Below are positions 1 through 4,980 of a stretch of DNA of 9,411 bases, one piece after another. The position numbers and the translations under genes are program-made. The stretch is taken from NCBI GenBank assembly GCA_023486985.1, contig JAMDEM010000051.1, forward strand, positions 1 through 9,411, written 5' to 3'. The DNA is from Bacillota bacterium (GTDB taxonomy: Bacteria; Vulcanimicrobiota; JAMDEM01). Numbering within the stretch: the first letter of the stretch is position 1; each line of letters starts with the position of its first letter. The notes below the pieces were generated by a model. That model saw only the letters and a program-made list of their open reading frames with translations. It searched no databases and had not been told where the DNA came from.

Positions 1-134
1 TATTTTGCGTAATTGGAATAAATCCTTGTGAATAACTGAAAAAATAACGGTTTTATTGAATTTCTTACTAAATTCATTTCTTTCTGTTTATCCACAATAA
101 GTTCCGAGTTATGCAGGGGTCTTGATAATTTACC
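1..134. other. AT-rich intergenic region with two DnaA-box 9-mers
   Basis: No gene is visible here. Two exact matches to the DnaA-box consensus TTATNCACA lie in inverted orientation: TGTGAATAA at 27-35 (TTATTCACA on the minus strand) and TTATCCACA at 88-96 on the plus strand. Weaker 7/9 matches lie at 109-117 and, on the minus strand, at 145-153. The stretch is strongly AT-rich. Either DnaA regulates the adjacent promoter or the boxes are incidental; nothing else marks an origin. The 9-mers are seen; their function is inference. Confidence 0.45.
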
Positions 135-163
135 TTTACAGATTTGTGAATTTGTGATAATAT
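135..163 (+). promoter_or_regulatory. Probable sigma-70-type promoter of rpsO
   Basis: TTTACA at 135-140 serves as the -35 box. The -10 is either TAATAT at 158-163 (17-bp spacer) or the overlapping extended form TGTGATAAT ending at 161. Transcription would begin near 169-171, so the mRNA would start just before the structured leader. The same GTGATAATAT string occurs in the minus-strand promoter near 6175. Confidence 0.6.
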
Positions 164-174
164 GTTTTGGAAAG

Positions 175-234
175 TTTCACTCGGGGTCTCGTGCCCTCCC
201 ACGAATTTCTGAGTGAATCGCAAATTCAGGAGGT
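175..234 (+). promoter_or_regulatory. Structured rpsO leader with loop-Shine-Dalgarno complementarity
   Basis: An outer stem pairs 176-182 (TTCACTC) with 211-217 (GAGTGAA) and continues through G183-T210, G184-C209 and two more G-U pairs. After a short internal loop, a 5-bp stem (189-193 with 200-204) closes the six-base loop CCCTCC at 194-199. CCTCC at 195-199 is exactly complementary to GGAGG at 229-233, the Shine-Dalgarno of rpsO, so a pseudoknot hiding the ribosome site is possible. S15 is known to repress its own mRNA through leader RNAs of differing structure in several bacterial groups. That this is such an element is inference. Confidence 0.6.
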
Positions 235-241
235 GTAAAAA

Positions 242-511
242 TTGTCTATAGTTAAAGATACAAAACTGGAGGTAATAAAAAAATATCAGGTTCATGAGAA
301 GGATACAGGTTCTCCGGAAGTTCAGGTCGCAATCCTCACCGAGAGGATAAACCATCTGACCAATCATCTGAAATCCAATGCAAAGGACCATCATTCCCGC
401 AGGGGACTGCTTATGATGGTCGGCCAGCGGCGGCGGTTGTTAAATTACCTTATGAAAACAGATATGGAACGATATCGAACCCTCATCGAAAGATTAGGTT
501 TAAGAAGATAG
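242..511 (+). CDS. rpsO: 30S ribosomal protein S15
   Basis: An 89-residue protein, the usual length for bacterial S15. It binds 16S rRNA in the central domain and is an early assembly protein of the 30S platform. The family signatures TGSPEVQVAILTERINHL (residues about 22-39) and DHHSRRGLLMMVGQRRRLLNYL (split here at about 49-70) are intact, as is the basic C-terminus ending in GLRR. The start is TTG: a strong AGGAGGTG at 228-235 lies 6 nt upstream, and no in-frame ATG precedes the conserved region. A promoter and a foldable leader lie upstream. A terminator lies 7 nt downstream, then pnp, the classical neighbour. A TTG start on a highly expressed ribosomal gene fits translation kept under leader control. 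Confidence 0.98.
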   Translation: MSIVKDTKLEVIKKYQVHEKDTGSPEVQVAILTERINHLTNHLKSNAKDHHSRRGLLMMVGQRRRLLNYLMKTDMERYRTLIERLGLRR

Positions 512-517
512 CAAAGG

Positions 518-570
518 TCGGGAGCGGAGATTAGACTGGAGCAAAAATCACCGCTCCTGATTTTATTTTC
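518..570 (+). terminator. Rho-independent terminator after rpsO
   Basis: A 10-bp stem pairs 518-527 (TCGGGAGCGG) with 551-560 (CCGCTCCTGA), with one G-U pair and a 23-nt loop, followed by the T-rich run TTTTATTTTC at 561-570. It begins 7 nt after the rpsO stop. The long loop suggests it may be leaky, so some transcripts could read into pnp as in E. coli. Confidence 0.8.
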
Positions 571-840
571 GAACTATTAAAATCACAGGGTGCGTCCCGA
601 CCGAATAGGGAGGGCTTGCGAAGCAAGAGCACGGGTTTTGGATGGAACTTCTTGGCGAAGCGGAGCGCAGCCTAGAAGATTCCGCAAAACCCTGAATTCA
701 AGAATGAAGCCGAGCGAGCAGCCCGGCGATAGCGAAGCGGAAGATAGGCTGCACGCCCATGAAATAACGTGAGAAAACAAGCTTGCCTAAGGCGAAGCCT
801 TGGGTTGCCACGGGCTTTGCCAGTGGTAGCTTATTTTTGG
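571..840 (+). repeat. Tandem hairpin array in the rpsO-pnp spacer (GCGAAGC repeats)
   Basis: This 270-nt stretch is GC-richer than its flanks and folds almost end to end. Hairpins: 615-627 (CTTGC-GAA-GCAAG); a long imperfect one at 633-692 (GGGTTTTG with CAAAACCC at its base, then GGAA/TTCC, CTTCT/AGAAG, GGC/GCC); 714-756 (GCGaGCAGCC with GGCTGCaCGC); 786-804 (CCTAAGGC-GAA-GCCTTGGG); and 808-826 (CCAC-GGC-TTT-GCC-GTGG). GCGAAGC occurs at 618, 655, 732 and 792. Short open frames on both strands lack ribosome sites and protein-like character. It may be a dispersed palindromic repeat, the processed 5' leader of pnp, or both. Its left end (572-600) resembles 3171-3199. Confidence 0.65.
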
Positions 841-866
841 AGTAAATTTGGAGGTAAAAAAAGAAA

Positions 867-3095
867 ATGGAAAGTAAAATTAAAGTAGAAAGAGAATGGG
901 CTGGAAAGAAGCTTATTCTTGAAACAGGAGAGCTGGCAAAACAGGCAGGAGGCGCAGTTCTTGTAACTTACGCCGACACTGTCATTCTTGCCACAGCCAC
1001 CTGTTCAGAAAAACCGCGGGAAGGAATTGATTTCTTTCCCATGACGGTAGATTTTGAAGAAAAACTTTACGCCGCGGGGAAAATTCCCGGAGGCTTTTTA
1101 AAGAGAGAAGGAAGGCCGACAGAGAAGGCAACACTAACATCAAGGCTGATTGACAGGCCATTAAGGCCGCTCTTCCCGGAAGGGTTCAGAAATGACGTGC
1201 AGATTGTGGCAATGACCCTTTCAGCCGACCAGGAAAATGACCCTGACATTCCCGCAATCATCGGCGCCTCAGCAGCTCTGACAATATCAAATATCCCATT
1301 TAACGGGCCAGTTGCAGCCGTCAGAATCGGGTTGATAGACGGAAACTTTGCAGTAAACCCAACTTTTAAGGAACTTGAAGGAAGCCGCTTGAACCTTATC
1401 GTGGCTGGAACCAGAGATGCCATTATGATGGTGGAAGCCGGAGCAAATGAAGTATCCGAAGATGAGATGCTGAAGGCTTTCCAGATTGCCCATGAGAATA
1501 TTAAAGAAATAATATCCATGATTGATGAGCTTGCAGCAAAAGCCGGCAAGAAAAAACTGGATCTGCCTGTTTATAAGCCCGACAAAGACCTGGAAATACT
1601 AATCAGGAAAAATTACACCGGCGAGATAAAAAAGGCGATGCGCATTACGGACAAGCAGGAAAGAGAGCAGGCATTCAGCGCTATATCCCGGGAAGCCGCA
1701 GTGGAAGTAATTACCCGGGAGGCTGGTGACGCAAGAGACCGTTTGCTTTCCATCCTTCTTGATGCGAAATCCTACGATTTTGAAACCATCATAAAGAAGA
1801 TACAGGAAGAAGAGCTAAGAAACATGGTGGTGGATGACAGATTCAGACCTGACGGCAGGCGCCTTGATGAAATAAGGCCGCTCGACTGCAAGGTTGGAGT
1901 ATTGCCCAGGACTCACGGTTCCGCTGTTTTTACCAGAGGGCAGACACAGGTTCTTACCACGGTTACCCTTGGAGCCCCGAGTGAAAAGCAGAATCTCGAC
2001 AGCCTTGCCCCGGAAGAATCCAAGAGATATATTCATCATTACAATTTTCCTTCCTTTTCCGTAGGCGAAACAAGACCCATGAGAGGACCGGGTAGAAGAG
2101 AAATAGGACACGGCGCTTTGGCAGAGAGGGCGCTTCTTCCGATGATTCCATCACTGGATGAATTCCCGTACACTTTAAGACTGGTCTCCGATGTTCTTGA
2201 ATCCAACGGTTCAACTTCAATGGCAAGCACCTGCGCCTCATCTTTGTCTCTTTTTGATGCCGGAGTGCCTGTAAAAAAAGCAGTTGCAGGAATAGCAATG
2301 GGCTTGATCATGAAGGGTGACAAATTTGCCGTTCTTACCGACATACAGGGCATGGAAGATGCACTGGGCGAGATGGACTTCAAGGTTGCCGGCACAAGAG
2401 ACGGCATTACCGCCATGCAGATGGATATAAAAGTATCCGGAATTTCTCATGCCGTTATGGAGCAGGCTCTTTCGCAGGCAAAAGCCGCAAGACTGAAAAT
2501 ACTTGATGTTATGGAAACAAGCCTTCCAGCTCCAAGGACAGACCTTTCAAAATACGCGCCAAGAATGATTATCATTGTTATCAGCACTGATAAAATCAAG
2601 GATGTAATCGGTCCAGGCGGAAAAATAATTAATAAGATTATCTCCGAAACAGGCGTGAAAATTGACATAGAACAGGATGGCAGGATTTTCATTGCCTCCG
2701 TTGACATGGAAGCAGGCCAGAAAGCCCAGAAGATGATTGAAAAACTGACCCAGGACGTGGAAGTCGGCGAAGTCTATATTGGCAAGGTTTCAAGAATTAT
2801 GAATTTTGGGGCATTTGTGGAAATTCTTCCCGGCAAGGAAGGACTGGTTCATATCTCCCAGTTCGGAGGAGACCGGGTGGAGCGTGTTGAGGATGTGGCA
2901 AATGTCGGAGACGAACTTACTGTTAAAGTTTCCGAAATAGATTCCCAGGGGAGGATAAACCTTACCCGGAGGGGACTGGTGCCGGGATTTGAAGGCGAAC
3001 CTGCTGAGACAGGCGCCGGAAGTGCTGGTAGACCTCCGCACAGGGGTGGCTCAAGAGATAGAGATGACAGACCCCGCAAACCTTATCGAAGATAA
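867..3095 (+). CDS. pnp: Polyribonucleotide nucleotidyltransferase (PNPase)
   Basis: A 742-residue PNPase, slightly longer than the ~711 of E. coli. It is the phosphorolytic 3'-5' exoribonuclease, releasing nucleoside diphosphates; it works as a trimer and often joins the RNA degradosome. Order: first RNase PH domain (FFPMTVDFEEKLYAAGK near 57-73), helical linker, second RNase PH domain (GSAVFTRGQTQ near 350; phosphate-binding NGSTS at 447-451; catalytic D498, D504 and K506 in EDALGEMDFK), KH domain (GPGGK at 582-586), S1 domain (about 634-705), and a disordered Arg/Gly-rich tail (706-742). All catalytic residues are present. The start follows GGAGG at 850-854 with a rather long 12-nt gap. 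The hairpin-rich spacer upstream may be its leader; a terminator follows 45 nt after the stop. Confidence 0.98.
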   Translation: MESKIKVEREWAGKKLILETGELAKQAGGAVLVTYADTVILATATCSEKPREGIDFFPMTVDFEEKLYAAGKIPGGFLKREGRPTEKATLTSRLIDRPLRPLFPEGFRNDVQIVAMTLSADQENDPDIPAIIGASAALTISNIPFNGPVAAVRIGLIDGNFAVNPTFKELEGSRLNLIVAGTRDAIMMVEAGANEVSEDEMLKAFQIAHENIKEIISMIDELAAKAGKKKLDLPVYKPDKDLEILIRKNYTGEIKKAMRITDKQEREQAFSAISREAAVEVITREAGDARDRLLSILLDAKSYDFETIIKKIQEEELRNMVVDDRFRPDGRRLDEIRPLDCKVGVLPRTHGSAVFTRGQTQVLTTVTLGAPSEKQNLDSLAPEESKRYIHHYNFPSFSVGETRPMRGPGRREIGHGALAERALLPMIPSLDEFPYTLRLVSDVLESNGSTSMASTCASSLSLFDAGVPVKKAVAGIAMGLIMKGDKFAVLTDIQGMEDALGEMDFKVAGTRDGITAMQMDIKVSGISHAVMEQALSQAKAARLKILDVMETSLPAPRTDLSKYAPRMIIIVISTDKIKDVIGPGGKIINKIISETGVKIDIEQDGRIFIASVDMEAGQKAQKMIEKLTQDVEVGEVYIGKVSRIMNFGAFVEILPGKEGLVHISQFGGDRVERVEDVANVGDELTVKVSEIDSQGRINLTRRGLVPGFEGEPAETGAGSAGRPPHRGGSRDRDDRPRKPYRR

Positions 3096-3115
3096 GGCAT
3101 CTGCAATCTTTGCAG
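3081..3115 (+). other. Two small hairpins at the pnp 3' end, one spanning the stop codon
   Basis: CCTTATC-GAA-GATAAGG at 3081-3097 is a perfect 7-bp stem with a GAA triloop that contains the pnp stop codon (3093-3095). CTGCAA-TCT-TTGCAG at 3101-3115 is a perfect 6-bp stem. Neither has a T-tract, so they are not terminators. With the terminator at 3141 they put three hairpins in a row at the 3' end of the message. Confidence 0.55.
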
Positions 3116-3140
3116 CTTCAAAAACATGACGGTAAAAATT

Positions 3141-3170
3141 AAGGGACTAACAAGTCCCTTTTTAATTTTT
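3141..3170 (+). terminator. Rho-independent terminator after pnp
   Basis: A perfect 8-bp stem AAGGGACT (3141-3148) with AGTCCCTT (3153-3160), loop AACA, followed by TTTAATTTTT. An A-rich run upstream (AAAAATT) means it could also stop transcripts arriving on the minus strand. Confidence 0.88.
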
Positions 3171-3240
3171 AAACTATTGCAATCATAGGCTGCACGCCGA
3201 TAAGTGTAGGGGTCGGGGTTATCAAACCCGCCAAATTTAT
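3171..3240. repeat. Spacer segment sharing sequence with the rpsO-pnp spacer
   Basis: ATAGGCTGCACGCC at 3185-3198 is identical to 744-757. In addition, 3171-3199 aligns without gaps with 572-600 at about 22 of 29 positions (both open AACTATT). Each copy begins right behind a terminator T-tract. A further imperfect palindrome lies at 3212-3232 (GGGTCGGGGTT-ATC-AAACCCGCC). This looks like a dispersed intergenic repeat, or remains of two copies of one. No gene is visible. Confidence 0.45.
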
Positions 3241-3255
3241 ATATGACTATATCTT

Positions 3256-3432
3256 GAAACACTCCGCTACTCGCAATAGATGAGTTTCATTCCCCGCTGC
3301 CGGGGATGTCCTCTCGGACTGCAGCGCCCTTCTGGCAATCATGAACTGTAGCACTTGCTTTCAGCTAACAGTTACTGATGTCACCAATGTTCAGGATTTA
3401 CACCTTATAGACAACGCCCATGCCGGGCATAC
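3256..3432 (-). ncRNA. Structured RNA remnant, 5' part resembling a group IIC intron
   Basis: Read on the minus strand from 3432, the sequence opens GTATGCCCGGCATGGG, then GTCTATAAGGTG, GAAC, AGTAACTGTTAGC and GCAAG, in the order and spacing I remember for the 5' domain of bacterial class C group II introns such as the Oceanobacillus iheyensis one. Further foldings: 3346-3352 with 3364-3371; GTCC-GAGA-GGAC at 3308-3319; CCCC/GGGG at 3292-3305, whose loop GGCAGC could pair with GCTGC at 3321-3325 as a pseudoknot; and a long hairpin at 3256-3288. No reverse-transcriptase frame and no recognisable domain V are present, so it is at most a remnant. A HEARO/omega-type RNA of the IscB family is an alternative. 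Confidence 0.5.
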
Positions 3433-3436
3433 CCAT

Positions 3437-3463
3437 AAATTAAAAGCCACCCGCAAGGATGGC
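3437..3463 (-). terminator. Rho-independent terminator of the clostripain-family gene
   Basis: On the minus strand GCCATCC-TTGC-GGGTGGC (3463-3446) forms a 7-bp stem with one T-G wobble, followed by TTTTAATTT. On the plus strand the wobble becomes a C-A mismatch, so the hairpin is built for minus-strand transcripts. It lies about 33 nt past the stop of the gene ending at 3496. Confidence 0.85.
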
Positions 3464-3495
3464 TTTTTTGTTTTTTATAAAGTTTGAAAGATTCC

Positions 3496-4773
3496 TCAGG
3501 AAAGTTTCTTTAGAGCATCTTCCCACTTTGTGTCTTTGGCAAAGTCAGTTTTCTTGTATTCCGGAGAAGGACTTCCCCATGAAGGCAGTTCAACAGTAAG
3601 CCCGTGAGCATTTGGATACTTGTCCGAATGCTGTTCGGCTAACACTGTATTTTTAAGGACATCAACAACTTCCTGGGCAGATTTTTTTAATTCTTCATCT
3701 TTTATCTTGTCGCTTGAAGTAATCTGCTCGGCAAAATGATAAAGATCCTTAAATCCGTTGAAGCTTTCCGTGCCCCTGGCAATGTCCTTAAGAATACCTT
3801 TGGATGTATCAGTCTTTATAATCTGGCCAGCAAGGTTATCAGCTGCCTTTGCAACTGTATCCATCTTGCTCATGTCAAGTGCAGAAAGGGTTGAAATCGT
3901 TCCCTGATCGCTTTCGGAATCCCTAACTATCTTTTTGGCAAGTTCTTCCGGAGGAAGGTCAATTTTTTTGCGAAGCACATTCTGTATGTTTTTCAAAGTT
4001 TTACTGGTAAGAATCCGGGTGTATGGCCAGCCGTCGGCTCCTTCGGTCTCTTCCGAAGCCACCATATACTTTGCCTGATTTTTCAGCTCATAGCCGACTT
4101 CTGTTGAAGCCATCAGACAGGCATCAAATCCAAGAACATCAACTTTCTTGCCTGTTTCATCCTGCGCCATTTTAATTCCCTGCTTGATGTCATCTATGGA
4201 CATCCATCCGCCGGAGCCTTCATCCTGAATGGCGCCTTCCCATCCGCCGCCATGGTCTGAAAGAATAAGCATATAATGCTCTGCCGGATAATTCTTCATT
4301 CCCCATTTTATAAAATCAGCCAGGACCTTCGGGTCGGACATATTCACATCTCCGAGCTTCTGGAGGACCGGTGAATTTATCTTGCCTTTATCGGAATCTT
4401 TTACTAAAAAGTACCTTCTGCCGCCTTCCTTGCCGCCCGTATCAAGCTGGGCAACAAGATTGGTCTCAGGTGAAGAACCCACGCTCTCCATGTCATTTAT
4501 GTCATCAACCATGGCAGAAGTAAGATTATTGTCAGCGGCTGAATACTGAAGTATTGTCCACTTTTTCTTTGCAGGCGCTGCATCTTTTGAGGCAGGAGCC
4601 GCGCCCACCTGAGCGGCATTCTTTAAAAGATTATCTTCCGAAGTAAGAGCTGCCTTTCCCGATATTTCCACCTTATCGGCATCGGAAGCCTTCTTCTCAA
4701 TCTCCCGGAAAACCTTTGGGGAAACATTCTTATTTACCGGTACATTAGAAAAATTAATTTTGGAAAGGTCCAT
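3496..4773 (-). CDS. Clostripain-family (peptidase C11) cysteine protease
   Basis: A 425-residue protein with the clan CD cysteine-peptidase core: KWTILQYSAADNNL (71-84), then YMLILSDHGGGW (167-178) with the likely catalytic H174, and VDVLGFDACLMAS (211-223) with the likely nucleophile C219. The C-terminal AHGLTVELPSWG (389-400) is also typical of the family, which usually cuts after basic residues. Residues 1-70 are low-complexity and polar, with no Sec signal peptide or transmembrane segment, although family members are commonly exported. This segment may be a propeptide or an unrecognised export signal. The start has GGAGG 7 nt upstream. The gene is monocistronic, with its own promoter (perfect TATAAT) and terminator, and shares an upstream palindrome with the next gene. 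The specific substrate cannot be told. Confidence 0.88.
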   Translation of the reverse strand: MDLSKINFSNVPVNKNVSPKVFREIEKKASDADKVEISGKAALTSEDNLLKNAAQVGAAPASKDAAPAKKKWTILQYSAADNNLTSAMVDDINDMESVGSSPETNLVAQLDTGGKEGGRRYFLVKDSDKGKINSPVLQKLGDVNMSDPKVLADFIKWGMKNYPAEHYMLILSDHGGGWEGAIQDEGSGGWMSIDDIKQGIKMAQDETGKKVDVLGFDACLMASTEVGYELKNQAKYMVASEETEGADGWPYTRILTSKTLKNIQNVLRKKIDLPPEELAKKIVRDSESDQGTISTLSALDMSKMDTVAKAADNLAGQIIKTDTSKGILKDIARGTESFNGFKDLYHFAEQITSSDKIKDEELKKSAQEVVDVLKNTVLAEQHSDKYPNAHGLTVELPSWGSPSPEYKKTDFAKDTKWEDALKKLS

Positions 4774-4805
4774 TGCTAAACCTCCGCTTTAAAATTTATA
4801 TGCCT

Positions 4806-4814
4806 ATTATATCA
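4806..4814 (-). promoter_or_regulatory. Extended -10 promoter of the C11 peptidase gene
   Basis: On the minus strand TGATATAAT is a perfect -10 with the extended TGN element. The expected -35 position (about 4828-4834) is poor, which fits dependence on an activator bound at the palindrome just upstream (4841-4860). The Shine-Dalgarno GGAGG is at 4785-4781. Confidence 0.65.
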
Positions 4815-4840
4815 TGATAACAAAAGAAACCTAAGCAAAA

Positions 4841-4860
4841 TTTGTTAACAAATTGTTAAC
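4841..4860. promoter_or_regulatory. Operator-like palindrome GTTAACAA-A-TTGTTAAC
   Basis: A perfect 8+1+8 palindrome at 4844-4860, overlapping a second palindrome TTTGTTAACAAA at 4841-4852. Seen as direct repeats it is TGTTAA-N5-TGTTAA with an 11-bp period, the arrangement bound by OmpR/PhoB-class response regulators (compare WalR and PhoP boxes of Firmicutes). It lies just upstream of the -35 region. A 14/17 match occurs at 6219-6235 before the neighbouring gene. Confidence 0.5.
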
Positions 4861-4920
4861 TTTGAGCTGTCTGTTTGTAATGGTAAGCGGGGTGGCAAAG
4901 ATAAAAGAAATGGAAATCCC

Positions 4921-4961
4921 GGAAAAAGAAGCACTTTCTCATGAAAGTGCTTCTTTATTCC
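4921..4961 (-). terminator. Strong terminator after the PLD-like gene
   Basis: A perfect 14-bp stem, 4925-4938 with 4943-4956, loop TCAT, extended by GGAA/TTCC past a single bulge. On the minus strand it is followed by TTTTT. It starts about 20 nt past the stop of the gene ending at 4981 and may act in both directions. Confidence 0.85.
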
Positions 4962-4980
4962 AATCTAAATGTCTGAAAAT

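Noticed and set aside
1..134. Replication origin (oriC) suggested by the DnaA boxes
   Set aside because: Only two exact boxes, with no dnaA, dnaN or gidA nearby and no clear unwinding repeats. Kept only as possible DnaA regulation.
590..620. A second group II intron start (GGTGCGTCCCGACC) behind the rpsO terminator
   Set aside because: Only the first few bases fit, and none of the later conserved blocks follow.
583..780. Open frames of 60-65 codons on both strands between rpsO and pnp
   Set aside because: They overlap the hairpin array, have no ribosome sites, and their peptides are Arg/Ser-rich without domain character. Open frames on both strands are a side effect of GC-richer palindromic sequence.
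1067..3079. Several antisense open frames across pnp
   Set aside because: They are shadows of the pnp reading frame, without ribosome sites or recognisable domains.
3171..3440. Complete, splicing-competent group II intron
   Set aside because: It is under 300 nt, with no domain V hairpin and no reverse transcriptase. Only the 5' part resembles an intron.
3171..3495. CRISPR array or tRNA gene in the pnp-C11 spacer
   Set aside because: There are no regularly spaced identical repeats, and no cloverleaf with a T-arm and anticodon arm. The repeated 14-mer has only one other copy, far away.
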